From Arthrobacter sp. StoSoilB5 (GTDB taxonomy: Bacteria > Actinomycetota > Actinomycetes > Actinomycetales > Micrococcaceae): a stretch of 64,000 bases of DNA. This document shows, piece after piece, positions 16,463-25,255 of the stretch. Numbering within the stretch: the first letter of the stretch is position 1; each line of letters begins with the position of its first letter. The notes beneath the pieces were generated by a model. The model was not told where the DNA came from. It worked only from the letters and a program-made list of their open reading frames with translations, and ran no database searches. The DNA lies in contig NZ_AP024646.1 in NCBI RefSeq assembly GCF_019977235.1, positions 3,534,001-3,598,000 of the forward strand. Direction: 5' to 3'. The translations under genes and the position numbers were made by a program.

Positions 16463-17889
16463 GGCCGGCGCTTCATGACCAGATACGTCAGAATTCCCAG
16501 TACCAACAAGCCTGCTGCGGCAGCCATGGATACCAGGAAGGCCGCCCCCGGGCCCTGCGTCTGCGCCAACTGCCCGGCAAGGTAGGAACCCAGCGCCGTG
16601 CCGGCCACTATCCCACTGGCCAGGGCCGTCATCACCGTAGCCATGCGGCCAGCAGGGGCAACCACACCACCGATACTAAACACCGTGACCATGACTGGAC
16701 CCACCGGGATTCCCAGCAAGAGCAGCACGAACACCATGGGCCAAATGCCAGACGGAACCAGCAGCAACAGTGCGAACAAAGACATCGCCAAGGCAGCAGC
16801 TACCCATCGGGCAGCAAGGCTGAAGCGCTGTGGCCAGAACGCAACGGACAGCGCCGCCACGGCCGAACTCAAACCCATCACGGAGTAGAGGAGACCAGCA
16901 ATTTCCGCGGTAGCGTACTGGGCAGCAAAAGCGCTCAGGGCATTCTGCGTAGCACCAAAAAAGGTACCCATGCACACCATCGCCACGACCGGCACAGCCA
17001 CGACGGCGCCTGCCCATCGGTTGCGTCGTCCCGCGGCGTGGTCACCGGCGCTGCCCACGACGGCGCCAGCAGCCTTGCGCGGTGCCGGCACCACGGCCTG
17101 CTGGCTGGGGTGGACGGCGAAGGCAGGGACCAGCGTGATGGTCATGACCGCTGCCACGGCGAGCGGCAGCCACGGAGCAATGAGGCTGGCCAGAATTCCA
17201 ACCAAGGCCGGTCCGAGCACGAAGGTGACCTCGTCGGCCGTGCCCTCATAGGAAAGTGCTGTGTCAAGATCGGCACGGCTGCCAGCGACGCTCCGGCTAC
17301 CTCCCGCGGGCACTACCGGTTCGGTTCCGGCACTGTCTCTCCTGGAAGCACTGTCTCTCCTGGAAGCACTGGTACTTCGGGCTGAGGACAGGTTCCGGGT
17401 GGTCAGTGCCATCCAGCGAACACGGGCCATGGGGCCAACCTGTGGGCAGCTCGCGCCAGCGAGGAAACCTGCTACGAGCACGCCTGTCGCGTCCACCACG
17501 GAGATATAGCTTGGGGTCACGTAGGCGGCGGCAAGAAGGCCGACGACGGCCAAGGTGTTGACCACCGCCGCCACAAGCAGGACGATACGTTGGCCGGCAC
17601 GATCAGCCAGCGAACCAAGGACAGGAGCGCCCACCGCTGAACCGATGCCCACGGCCCCGGCGGCCATGCCACCGATTGCGTATGAATGGCTCACCGCTGT
17701 AACCAGGGTCAAGGTCCCCACGGTAAGCATTGCCAAAGGGAGCCTTGCGAAGAGTCCGAGGGGCAGGAACCCCGGTCCGGCCAGTTCGGGCAGCCGCGCG
17801 AACCTCCCGGGCAGGCGTGATCGGTTGGTGGACGGCGTCGGGGTCTGATGTGAAGGCAGTGGCTTGGAAGCCAAAGAAGATTTTTCCAT
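16453..17889 (-). CDS. MFS transporter, efflux-type
   Basis: A 478-residue membrane protein with about 12 helices: VGIGSAVGAPVLGSLADRAGQR is the loop 2-3 motif region, and FVLGPALVGILASL the helix 5 region. Between the two halves of the first bundle is an unusual hydrophilic insert, residues about 165-215, rich in S and R (NLSSARSTSASRRDSASRRD) and partly created by an 18-bp tandem repeat. Actinobacterial relatives are annotated as drug or sugar exporters; the substrate is unknown. It is convergent with TetR and may or may not be under its control. Confidence 0.8.
   Translation of the reverse strand: MEKSSLASKPLPSHQTPTPSTNRSRLPGRFARLPELAGPGFLPLGLFARLPLAMLTVGTLTLVTAVSHSYAIGGMAAGAVGIGSAVGAPVLGSLADRAGQRIVLLVAAVVNTLAVVGLLAAAYVTPSYISVVDATGVLVAGFLAGASCPQVGPMARVRWMALTTRNLSSARSTSASRRDSASRRDSAGTEPVVPAGGSRSVAGSRADLDTALSYEGTADEVTFVLGPALVGILASLIAPWLPLAVAAVMTITLVPAFAVHPSQQAVVPAPRKAAGAVVGSAGDHAAGRRNRWAGAVVAVPVVAMVCMGTFFGATQNALSAFAAQYATAEIAGLLYSVMGLSSAVAALSVAFWPQRFSLAARWVAAALAMSLFALLLLVPSGIWPMVFVLLLLGIPVGPVMVTVFSIGGVVAPAGRMATVMTALASGIVAGTALGSYLAGQLAQTQGPGAAFLVSMAAAAGLLVLGILTYLVMKRRPQE
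17331..17371. repeat. 18-bp tandem repeat inside the MFS gene
   Basis: CACTGTCTCTCCTGGAAG occurs at 17331-17348 and 17349-17366, followed by a partial third copy CACTG. The unit is a multiple of 3, so copy changes keep the frame and alter the number of SRRDSA units in the hydrophilic loop. Confidence 0.85.
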
Positions 17890-17976
17890 TGTTCCGGGTT
17901 CGCTAAAGTCTGCGCATCGTCCCTCCTCCCGATGCGCGCGACCCGGTGTAACGGATCAAGTCTATCGGATCCGGGC

Positions 17977-20900
17977 TCAGGCAGGCATTGCTTCGGCAAC
18001 AACCACCGAGGAACCATGCCTGCCCTTGACCACATGAAGCTGGCTGCTGATGCGTTGCTTCATTTCTGCGACGTGGCTGACCAGCCCCACAACCCTGCCG
18101 CCGTCGCGCAATCCTTCCAAGGCATCCATGACCTGTTCAAGGGCTTGCTCGTCCAGGCTCCCGAATCCTTCATCCACAAACAGCGTTTCGATGTCCACAC
18201 CACCGGCCTCCTGCTGCACAACGTCCGCTAGGCCAAGGGCCAGCGACAAAGAGGCCATGAAGGACTCTCCGCCTGAGAGGGTGGACGTATCACGCCGCTG
18301 GCCGGTCCACTCATCCACCACTTCCAGTCCAAGACCGGATTTCTGGTTGCGCGCAGCCCGGGCGTCCGTGTGCTGCAACGTGTAGCGTCCATCGCTCATC
18401 GCAACGAGTCTCTCCGACGCCGCGATCGCCACCTGTTCCAGGCGGGCAGCCAGCACGTAGCTGTTCAGGCTCATGCGGTAGTTGTTTTCGCCTGCCCCAC
18501 GAAGGGTGTCCGCCAGCCCAGCCAACAAGGTGGCATGCTGGCGAGGTTCCCGTCCTGCCTCGGCAAGGTTCCGATACTCCACGCGGATCCGCTGCACAGA
18601 CCGGGCTGCCTTGCTTGCGAGCCCCGCGGACAGCGCCAGTTCTTTTGCGGCTTCCATGGCGCGGGCAGCCTCAGTCTTCGCGACGCTGAGCTCGTCCTCC
18701 GGCAGGGGAAGCTCGCCGATGCTGACTTCCTTGGCTGCCATGACGAGGTCCTCACCAGCGAACAGTTCATCCAGTCGGGCAGCCTCGGCCTCAAAATCCG
18801 CAAACGCCTTCTCCAGAGCCACAACATCCGACGCTGACAGGAGCTCGCGACGCACATCCTCGGCCGAGGAAAACCCTGACCCGGGCAGGGCCCTTTCCAG
18901 CGCTGCGAGCGCTTCCATGCGTGCGGTCCCGGCACGCTGGAGTTCGTTGACGGCATCCACTTCTGCCTGAAGCAGCAGCCGCTGGGACGTGAGGGCCCCT
19001 GACCGCTCGCGAAGGCTGGGGAAGCCCTGTCTCAGGCCTTCGAGCTCGTCCTCAAGCGCACGGTGCTGTTCCTGGAGCACTTCTACAGCTGAGGCTGCTT
19101 GCATAGCGGCATTCATAGAGCCGGAGTGTTCCTCCTGGAGCAATGTGATGCGCTTGGCGAGTGCGTCTTGCTTGCTACGGAGCTTATCCAACGCGCCACG
19201 TGCTTTCCGGGCTTCCAGGGCCGCAGCTTCCGATGCCACCAGGCGCGCGGCCGATTCGTCCGGGTCCGCTGAGCCACCCTGGGCGGCCAAGCCCGCCAGC
19301 AACTGGGCGGCGCTTGATACCTCCTCCGCGATGCGTTCCAGAGCCTTCTCGCTGGCTTCAAAAAGTTGGTTGGCCTGGTCTTCTTCCTGGGCGATGGAGA
19401 GCGCCGAACGAGCCGCCGCTGCCGGGCTTGGGTGATCGTTGCTGCCACAAACGGGACAAGCATGCCCCGGTGCAAGGGCTGCCGCGAGCTCACCGGCTGC
19501 ATTGGCAAGGCGGGCCTCCCTCACGTCAAGCCAAGCTTGCCTGAGGTCCTGTGTTTTGCTGCGTGCCTGGGTGTGACGCTCACTGACGTCCTTCAGCTCG
19601 GCGGCGGCTGCTGCATGACGGGACACAACCGAGACTAGTCCGGCCGCAGCGGCCGCCTCCCGTTCCAGGTCATCGGCTTGGGCGGCCAAGGGCTCCAGTG
19701 GCTCCATCCCAGCCCTCAGTGCGGATTCATCGGCGCGAAGGCGCTCCAACGATTCTGCTGCTGCTTGGGCGGCTGCCAGATGGTTGGAATGTTCTTCCCG
19801 TTTGGCTGCCAGGCGGCTGGCCACATCCTCCATACGCCGCTCGTCCGGAAGCCTGGCATCGAGTACGGCGAGGGTGGACTTTACTTTCTCCAGGGCCGCG
19901 ACCGGATGTGCCGCATCCAAGCCGGCGGATAGGAGCTGCTCACGGGTCTTGTCCCTATCTCCGAGCGCAGACCGGTATTTCCCCTCCGTGGCATCCACGG
20001 CCTCCAGTTGTCCCCCAAGGACAGCCGCACGCCGATGCCCTCCAAGCTTTTCCTTGTTCTCCAGTGCCCGCGCCGCAGCTAATTCATGCAGTACGCGCCG
20101 TTGCATCCCGGCAGCCAGCCGGGCATGCCGCTGGGCTTTGTCCTGCTCCTCTTGAAGCTGCTCCGCAAGCCGCACGGCCCGGGCATCAGCTGCGCTGGCT
20201 TCGTCATTTCGCCGCACGCTTTCTGCGAGCAACTCCGTCTCCAGCGCCGCGAGCCATACCTCGGGCGCTCCGGCAGCTGTTTCCACATCCGTTACGGCAT
20301 CCGAAAGCCCCAACTGCTCCCGTTCCGAGGCGGCCCTGCCAAGCAGAATCGTCAGTTCTGCCGCGTTGTCCTCCACCGCACGGGCTGCCTCCGCCGCCTG
20401 ACGTGCTATCTGCCGCTCCACGGCCTCGAATCGCTGCGTCCCAAAGAGTTTTTGGAGGAGTTCGAGCCGGTCAGCCGCTTTCGAACGCAGGAATGCAGCA
20501 AAGTCGCCCTGGGGCAGCATCACGACGCGTGTGAACTGGTCCCGGTCCATACCCAAAAGGTCCGAGAGCTCGGCGCCTACTTCGTCATTCCGCGAAGATT
20601 TTTCCTCCCAGCCCCCGGAAACCCACTCCCGCAGCAGGGTCTTGGCTTGTTGGGTAGTGAACCCGTTCCGGCCACGAGCGCTCGGCCGTTCCCAGGCCGG
20701 CGAACGGCTGACTTCGAAACGCCTGCCGCGGGCCGAGAATTCGCACACCACGCGCGGTTCCGCGCCGGGGGCTGCATGATCGCTGCGGAGGCGCTTGCCT
20801 TCCTGGCGGGCACCGGGAACGGACCCATATAGAGCGAAGCAGATGGCGTCCAGGATGCTGGTCTTGCCAGCCCCGGTGGCACCGTTAAGGAGAAACAAGC

Positions 20901-20985
20901 CCTGCGCACTGAGTTGATCGAAATCGATGTGCTGCGCGGTGGCAAACGGCCCGAAGGCCTCAATGTCGAGTCGATGAATTCTCAC
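17977..20985 (-). CDS. sbcC: SbcC exonuclease subunit (SMC/Rad50-like ATPase)
   Basis: A 1002-residue protein with an ABC-type ATPase split to the two ends: Walker A GATGAGKTS with Lys41, and signature TLSGGESFMASLSLALGL with Walker B TLFVDEGFGSLD near residues 900-960. Two long Ala/Glu/Leu-rich coiled-coil arms run between, joined by the zinc hook CPVC (Cys510, Cys513). With SbcD it forms the nuclease that opens hairpins and cleaves double-strand ends. The start overlaps the sbcD stop by 4 bp. Confidence 0.95.
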   Translation of the reverse strand: MRIHRLDIEAFGPFATAQHIDFDQLSAQGLFLLNGATGAGKTSILDAICFALYGSVPGARQEGKRLRSDHAAPGAEPRVVCEFSARGRRFEVSRSPAWERPSARGRNGFTTQQAKTLLREWVSGGWEEKSSRNDEVGAELSDLLGMDRDQFTRVVMLPQGDFAAFLRSKAADRLELLQKLFGTQRFEAVERQIARQAAEAARAVEDNAAELTILLGRAASEREQLGLSDAVTDVETAAGAPEVWLAALETELLAESVRRNDEASAADARAVRLAEQLQEEQDKAQRHARLAAGMQRRVLHELAAARALENKEKLGGHRRAAVLGGQLEAVDATEGKYRSALGDRDKTREQLLSAGLDAAHPVAALEKVKSTLAVLDARLPDERRMEDVASRLAAKREEHSNHLAAAQAAAESLERLRADESALRAGMEPLEPLAAQADDLEREAAAAAGLVSVVSRHAAAAAELKDVSERHTQARSKTQDLRQAWLDVREARLANAAGELAAALAPGHACPVCGSNDHPSPAAAARSALSIAQEEDQANQLFEASEKALERIAEEVSSAAQLLAGLAAQGGSADPDESAARLVASEAAALEARKARGALDKLRSKQDALAKRITLLQEEHSGSMNAAMQAASAVEVLQEQHRALEDELEGLRQGFPSLRERSGALTSQRLLLQAEVDAVNELQRAGTARMEALAALERALPGSGFSSAEDVRRELLSASDVVALEKAFADFEAEAARLDELFAGEDLVMAAKEVSIGELPLPEDELSVAKTEAARAMEAAKELALSAGLASKAARSVQRIRVEYRNLAEAGREPRQHATLLAGLADTLRGAGENNYRMSLNSYVLAARLEQVAIAASERLVAMSDGRYTLQHTDARAARNQKSGLGLEVVDEWTGQRRDTSTLSGGESFMASLSLALGLADVVQQEAGGVDIETLFVDEGFGSLDEQALEQVMDALEGLRDGGRVVGLVSHVAEMKQRISSQLHVVKGRHGSSVVVAEAMPA

Positions 20986-22157
20986 AGTTCAGCTTCCTCC
21001 AAGCGGATGGCCTCGAGAGCGTCATGCAGGGCAGCCTCTTCCGCAGATCCGGGGCTGCGGTCCCGAACATGTTCCAGGAACCCGCAGCAGACCTCGAGGT
21101 CGTCCTGGGCCGCTGCCAACCTGCTGCTATAACTGACTTTTTCCTGGGTCCCGGCACCCTCGGGGTCGAAAGAGAGGACCAGGGTGTCGGGAAAGCGGGT
21201 TCGGAGCTGTTCCATGGCCTGGGCGGGCCGCTGGGCGTCCGTGAGTGTTATTTGGCAATAGGCCGCCTCTGCCCAGGAGTGCTCGTCTGACTCGAGGAGA
21301 TCGTTCAGCTTGCCTCGCAACACCGCCAAGCCCTTGGCAGCTTCCCATGGAACTTCCTGGACATCGATGCTTCCGTCGGCATCGATATCAACCAACCAAG
21401 CGCCCTTGCGGTGTTTGGCTTCGGAGAACGAATAGGCCAGTGGGGAGCCGGAGTAGCGGACGTGCGGGGCAAGCTCCTGCCGACCGTGCAGGTGACCCAG
21501 GGCCGTGTACGAAAAGTCCTCGAAGAGATCCAGGGGCACGGCGCCCAAGCCGCCTATGCTCAGGTCCCGTTCACTGTCCGAAGTGATCCCTCCGCTGGCA
21601 AAGGTGTGTGCCAGGACCACCGGATGCACCGTTCCGGACTTCCGGCGGGCTTGGACGTCGCGCCGAATCCGCTCGCATGCTTCACGCGTTACTTCGAAAT
21701 GACTCGCGGCCTCCACCGCCAGCCGCTCCGCGACAAGCCGTGGTTCCAAATAGGGGATCCCATAGATCGCAAGTGCGGCGCTGCTGTCGCCATCTTTTTC
21801 GAAGGGAATAAGCACCGGAACGTCCAGGTCCTCCACCCTCGTCCTGAGGTGAACTCCTCCACGTTCGAGCAAGCGGGATGCGAATCCGAGCCGAATGGCG
21901 GAATCGTGGTTGCCGCTGGTGAGCACTACAGTGGCCCCGGCCTGGGTAATGCGCACCAAGGCGTCGTCGAGAAGTTTGACGACATCCAGTCCAGGCAGGG
22001 CGCGATCGTAAACATCGCCCGCAATGAGGACGACGTCCACTGACTTTGCTTCGACAAAGGACACCAACTGGTCCACAAAACCGCGCTGGGCTTCAAGCAT
22101 GCCAACGCCGTGGAACGACCGGCCGAGGTGCCAATCCGAGGTATGGAGTAACCGCAT
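20982..22157 (-). CDS. sbcD: SbcD exonuclease subunit (Mre11-like)
   Basis: A 391-residue metallophosphoesterase. Phosphoesterase motifs are TSDWHLG (Asp8, His10), IAGDVYDR (Asp48), SGNHDS (Asn83, His84, Asp85), and later LAHTF and ALGHLHGRQ. The C-terminal 130 residues are the capping and SbcC-binding region. It supplies the Mn-dependent nuclease activity of the SbcCD complex and is cotranscribed with sbcC. Confidence 0.95.
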   Translation of the reverse strand: MRLLHTSDWHLGRSFHGVGMLEAQRGFVDQLVSFVEAKSVDVVLIAGDVYDRALPGLDVVKLLDDALVRITQAGATVVLTSGNHDSAIRLGFASRLLERGGVHLRTRVEDLDVPVLIPFEKDGDSSAALAIYGIPYLEPRLVAERLAVEAASHFEVTREACERIRRDVQARRKSGTVHPVVLAHTFASGGITSDSERDLSIGGLGAVPLDLFEDFSYTALGHLHGRQELAPHVRYSGSPLAYSFSEAKHRKGAWLVDIDADGSIDVQEVPWEAAKGLAVLRGKLNDLLESDEHSWAEAAYCQITLTDAQRPAQAMEQLRTRFPDTLVLSFDPEGAGTQEKVSYSSRLAAAQDDLEVCCGFLEHVRDRSPGSAEEAALHDALEAIRLEEAEL

Positions 22158-22228
22158 ATTTTCAAGCTAACGTTGGGCACCGACAAAAAAGCGCAGACAG
22201 GCCGCCCGCCGTCGATCCTGTCAGTCTC

Positions 22229-23143
22229 CTAGCCCTTCTTGCCGTCGAAGAAGTTACGCGCGTCATCAGCTGCGGCAGGTTCATTCCGGACAACCCCGGT
22301 CTCCGCGGCCTCTCCATCTGCCTGGAAATCGTCAGTGTCGTCGGCGTCCAAGTGCTCGTCCTCGAAGGTTCCGGCCGCCGCTGACGTGGCGTCATCTCCA
22401 AGGCTGGTGGCAGCGGAGGCGTAGCCAAAGCCTCGGAAGGCGAGTCCCGCAAGTGCGGCGCCCATCAGCGGGGCCACCCAGAAGAGCCACAATCCTTCGA
22501 TCGCCCACGAAGGGCTGAAGAAAGCCAAGGCAGTTGCGCGTGCCGGATTAAAGGGAAGGTTGCCAAGGACTTGGCCAAACTGCAGCAACACGGCAACGCA
22601 AAGGCCTACGGCAAAGGGAGCCACGGCCGGAAACGCACGGCGTCCGGCAGTCGCTCCGAGGAACACCGCAACCAGCAAGGCAGAGCCAACAACCTCAACG
22701 ATAAAGACCCCCGCCATCTGGGTTTGGGCAGCGGCATGCTCGCCATAGCCTGCCGCCACAGAACCGAAGGCTGCCCGCGCATCCGTCAAGACCGGAACTG
22801 TCAGAACTACCACATAGGCCAAGGCTGCGCCGATCACGCTGCCGATGATCTGGGCCGCAAGGTAGGCAACGGCCGCCACCGCACGAATACGGCCGGCAAT
22901 CAGGTTGCCCAGCGTGATTATTGGATTGAAGTGACCACCGGATACATGACCGAAGGCCAGCATGGCCACAGTAACGGTCAGGCCCGTAGCGAGTGCAGCG
23001 GGTAGGGGCGCTGAGGACGGGTTCGAGAAAATCGACACACCCACCGCTACGAGCACAACAAACAGCGAACCGACGGCTTCAGCCGACAGCCGCGCGAGGA
23101 GGCCCGGTTCGGGGTCGGACGTGGCTTGCACAGGTGAGGTCAT
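22229..23143 (-). CDS. MIP-family aquaporin with a variant first NPA motif
   Basis: About 304 residues from ATG 23143, with AAGGAA 10 nt before it; the in-frame extension up to 23218 lacks support. Six membrane helices and two half-helices are visible. The first motif reads HFNPIITLG (Asn73-Pro74-Ile75) rather than NPA; the second is normal, FNPARA (Asn199-Pro200-Ala201, Arg202 of the selectivity filter). Helices 1 and 4 resemble the water-channel (AqpZ) branch. The C-terminus carries about 65 extra, strongly acidic residues (FEDEHLDADDTDDF), unusual for the family. Confidence 0.85.
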   Translation of the reverse strand: MTSPVQATSDPEPGLLARLSAEAVGSLFVVLVAVGVSIFSNPSSAPLPAALATGLTVTVAMLAFGHVSGGHFNPIITLGNLIAGRIRAVAAVAYLAAQIIGSVIGAALAYVVVLTVPVLTDARAAFGSVAAGYGEHAAAQTQMAGVFIVEVVGSALLVAVFLGATAGRRAFPAVAPFAVGLCVAVLLQFGQVLGNLPFNPARATALAFFSPSWAIEGLWLFWVAPLMGAALAGLAFRGFGYASAATSLGDDATSAAAGTFEDEHLDADDTDDFQADGEAAETGVVRNEPAAADDARNFFDGKKG

Positions 23144-23272
23144 GTCGAATGGTTCCTTACGATTGGTGGTGTGGACCCGCTGATCGGCTTCGATGCTGGC
23201 CGAGGGATACTTGAGCATCCTGCCAGTCGAATCTGAACAGATGCTGGGTCCACGCTGGGTCCCGTTCCGAGC

Positions 23273-23623
23273 TTAGCCGCCCAAGGCGATGGCCGCGATC
23301 GCTGTTCCGCCCAGCCCTATCACGGCAAGGGTACTGACAAAGATGAGTCGCGCCGAGGCTGCCTCGTTTCCACCGTGAAGCTGCCGTGAACGGACCCACA
23401 CCGCACAAGCCAGGACGATGGTGGCGGCAGCGGCCATAAGGGCGCAAATGCCTTGGTAGTCCAGGCCGGGAAGGCCAGGAACCAGATGGCCCGTAGAGGG
23501 CTCCGAGGTCAGCCAACTGCGCCAGATGAACAGATCAACCACCATTAGCGATATGAGCGTTCGCCGCCAGGCCAGCGTGGTGCGTTCCGGCTGAAGGCCG
23601 GGATCACGGACGTCCATGGCCAC
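23273..23623 (-). CDS. DUF202 small membrane protein
   Basis: A 116-residue protein with three hydrophobic segments. The N-terminal LQPERTTLAWRRTLISLMVVDLFIWR is the DUF202 signature (ERT.LAW.RT). Function is unknown. It is 47 bp downstream of a second DUF202 gene on the same strand, as is common for this pair in actinobacteria. Confidence 0.8.
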   Translation of the reverse strand: MAMDVRDPGLQPERTTLAWRRTLISLMVVDLFIWRSWLTSEPSTGHLVPGLPGLDYQGICALMAAAATIVLACAVWVRSRQLHGGNEAASARLIFVSTLAVIGLGGTAIAAIALGG

Positions 23624-23670
23624 CAGGCCTCCATGCTCTCCAGGCCTGCATCATCAACGCGGTTCCCCGG

Positions 23671-24027
23671 TCAACGGGCCACCAATATCAAGACGGCGAA
23701 GGTGAAGGCCGCGACGGCCACCACGATAGTCATCAACAGCATGAGCCAGGAGAACGGCAAGGCTTCTTCGTTGCGCATCGCAGCTTCCATTTGCCCCCAT
23801 CTCCGGTAGGAAAGCGCAGCCAGACCAGCGCCGATCAGGGACAAGAGCACACAGAGGACGATCCTGACCGGCTGTGGGGCAATGTTCGGAGCCAGTTGAT
23901 CGATGGCAATGGCTCCCGCCAGCAACGCCAATGACGTCCGGATCCACGCAAGGAAGGTGCGTTCGTTCGCCAAGGAAAACCTGTAGTCAGGTGTCTTGCC
24001 TGTCCGTCGCCAAGCCGGTTCACGCAC
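23671..24027 (-). CDS. DUF202/YidH-type membrane protein
   Basis: A 118-residue protein with three membrane helices. The signature DYRFSLANERTFLAWIRTSLALLAG sits at residues 14-38 and YRRWGQMEAAMR follows helix 2, exactly as in YidH. It is the upstream member of the DUF202 pair and diverges from the ADP-ribosylglycohydrolase gene over 95 bp. Its role is not known; some DUF202 proteins accompany transport or phosphate-sensing systems elsewhere. Confidence 0.85.
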   Translation of the reverse strand: MREPAWRRTGKTPDYRFSLANERTFLAWIRTSLALLAGAIAIDQLAPNIAPQPVRIVLCVLLSLIGAGLAALSYRRWGQMEAAMRNEEALPFSWLMLLMTIVVAVAAFTFAVLILVAR

Positions 24028-24122
24028 GTTCTCTCTCCAAGTTTCCTAGTGCTGGGCAGCCTCCTCACCATATCAGCGGCTTACCACATCACCGGCCTAC
24101 CACGGCACGGTAAGTTGATTGC

Positions 24123-25193
24123 ATGAGAGTTGAAGCCTCCTCCCCCACCAGCCCGTCGTTTGAATCCCGCGTCCACGGGACGTTGTTGGGAGGCGCCTTG
24201 GGCGATTCACTTGGCTATGCAGTGGAGTTCGATCGCCTCGAGGCCATCCGTGCCCGTTACGGTTCCGCCGGCCTCACCTCCTTTGACCAGCTCGACGCCG
24301 TCGGCCAGTTTTCGGACGATACCCAGATGACGCTGTACACAGTGGACGGCCTGGTCGACGCGCTCGAATGGGCAAACGATGGGGTCGCCGCAGATGAAAT
24401 CGCTTGCCTCTGGCTGGCTTACCTTCGCTGGCTGGCAACCCAGGACGTTGCCGTGTCCCCTTCTGCTCCAGTTCCACAACCGCGATGGATTGACGGCCAG
24501 GAAGTCCTGCGGCGTCGCCGGGCTCCGGGAAACACGTGCCTCAGCGGATTGGCTTCAGGAGAAATGGGCACTGTGGCCAGGCCAGTCAACCCCGACTCCA
24601 AGGGCTGTGGCACAGTCATGCGTTCGGCACCTTTCGGACTCGTTCCCCATATTTCCCGTGAGGCCGTCTACAAACTCAGTTCAGATGCTGCGTCATTGAC
24701 GCATGGACACCCGTCAGCGCGGCTAAGCGCTGCTGCATTCAGTTTGTTGATCCACAATATTGTGGCCGGTGGCGACATCCGAACCGCAGCTACCGGTGCC
24801 TTGGACTACGTCAACCACGTGCCCACCAAAGCCCCCGAACTGCCCGAGCGTTTGGAAGCGGCGTTGAGGTTGTCCTCGGAGCCCACTCCCCTTAGTCCTG
24901 AAAAGCTGGTCACGGCGCTGGGTGAGGGCTGGGTTGCCGAGGAGGCACTCGCCGTCGGGCTTTATGCCGTCCTGTCCACGCAAGTCAGCGAGCCCATGGA
25001 GCACTTCCGCCAGGCCATCGCGGTGGCCATCAACCACAGTGGCGACAGCGATTCCATCGGTTCCATCGCCGGGAACATTTTGGGCGCCTACTACGGCGAA
25101 GCATGCCTTCCTGCCGAATGGCTCGGGGCTCTGGAAGGCACGGAGGTCATTCGTGGCATGGCGGACCGGCTGCTCGCTGTCACCACAGGCTGA
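24123..25193 (+). CDS. ADP-ribosylglycohydrolase family protein
   Basis: A 356-residue DraG/ARH-like hydrolase. Family marks are GTLLGGALGDSLG at residues 19-31, FSDDTQMTL (Asp65, Asp66, Thr67; metal ligands), and the second metal motif HSGDSDSIGSIAGNILGA near residue 309. It should remove ADP-ribose from a protein, nucleic acid or small molecule using two Mg/Mn ions. No ADP-ribosyltransferase or nitrogenase gene is nearby, so the target is open. It stands alone on the plus strand. Confidence 0.88.
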   Translation: MRVEASSPTSPSFESRVHGTLLGGALGDSLGYAVEFDRLEAIRARYGSAGLTSFDQLDAVGQFSDDTQMTLYTVDGLVDALEWANDGVAADEIACLWLAYLRWLATQDVAVSPSAPVPQPRWIDGQEVLRRRRAPGNTCLSGLASGEMGTVARPVNPDSKGCGTVMRSAPFGLVPHISREAVYKLSSDAASLTHGHPSARLSAAAFSLLIHNIVAGGDIRTAATGALDYVNHVPTKAPELPERLEAALRLSSEPTPLSPEKLVTALGEGWVAEEALAVGLYAVLSTQVSEPMEHFRQAIAVAINHSGDSDSIGSIAGNILGAYYGEACLPAEWLGALEGTEVIRGMADRLLAVTTG

Positions 25194-25218
25194 CCAGCCC
25201 TCGCCTCACGCTCGTCGC

Positions 25219-25255
25219 AGCGCCACGTTTCCTGTGAAAACAGAACGACGGCGCT
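25219..25255. terminator. Possible terminator between convergent ARH and exonuclease genes
   Basis: AGCGCC (25219-25224) pairs with GGCGCT (25250-25255), enclosing CGTT..CTGT-GAAA-ACAG-AACG. The stem is interrupted and overlaps the exonuclease stop codon. It has no clear T-run. Confidence 0.3.

Noticed and set aside
23243-23262. Direct repeat GCTGGGTCC with an 11-bp period before the aquaporin gene
   Set aside because: Only two short copies downstream of the DUF202 stop; too short to support as an operator.
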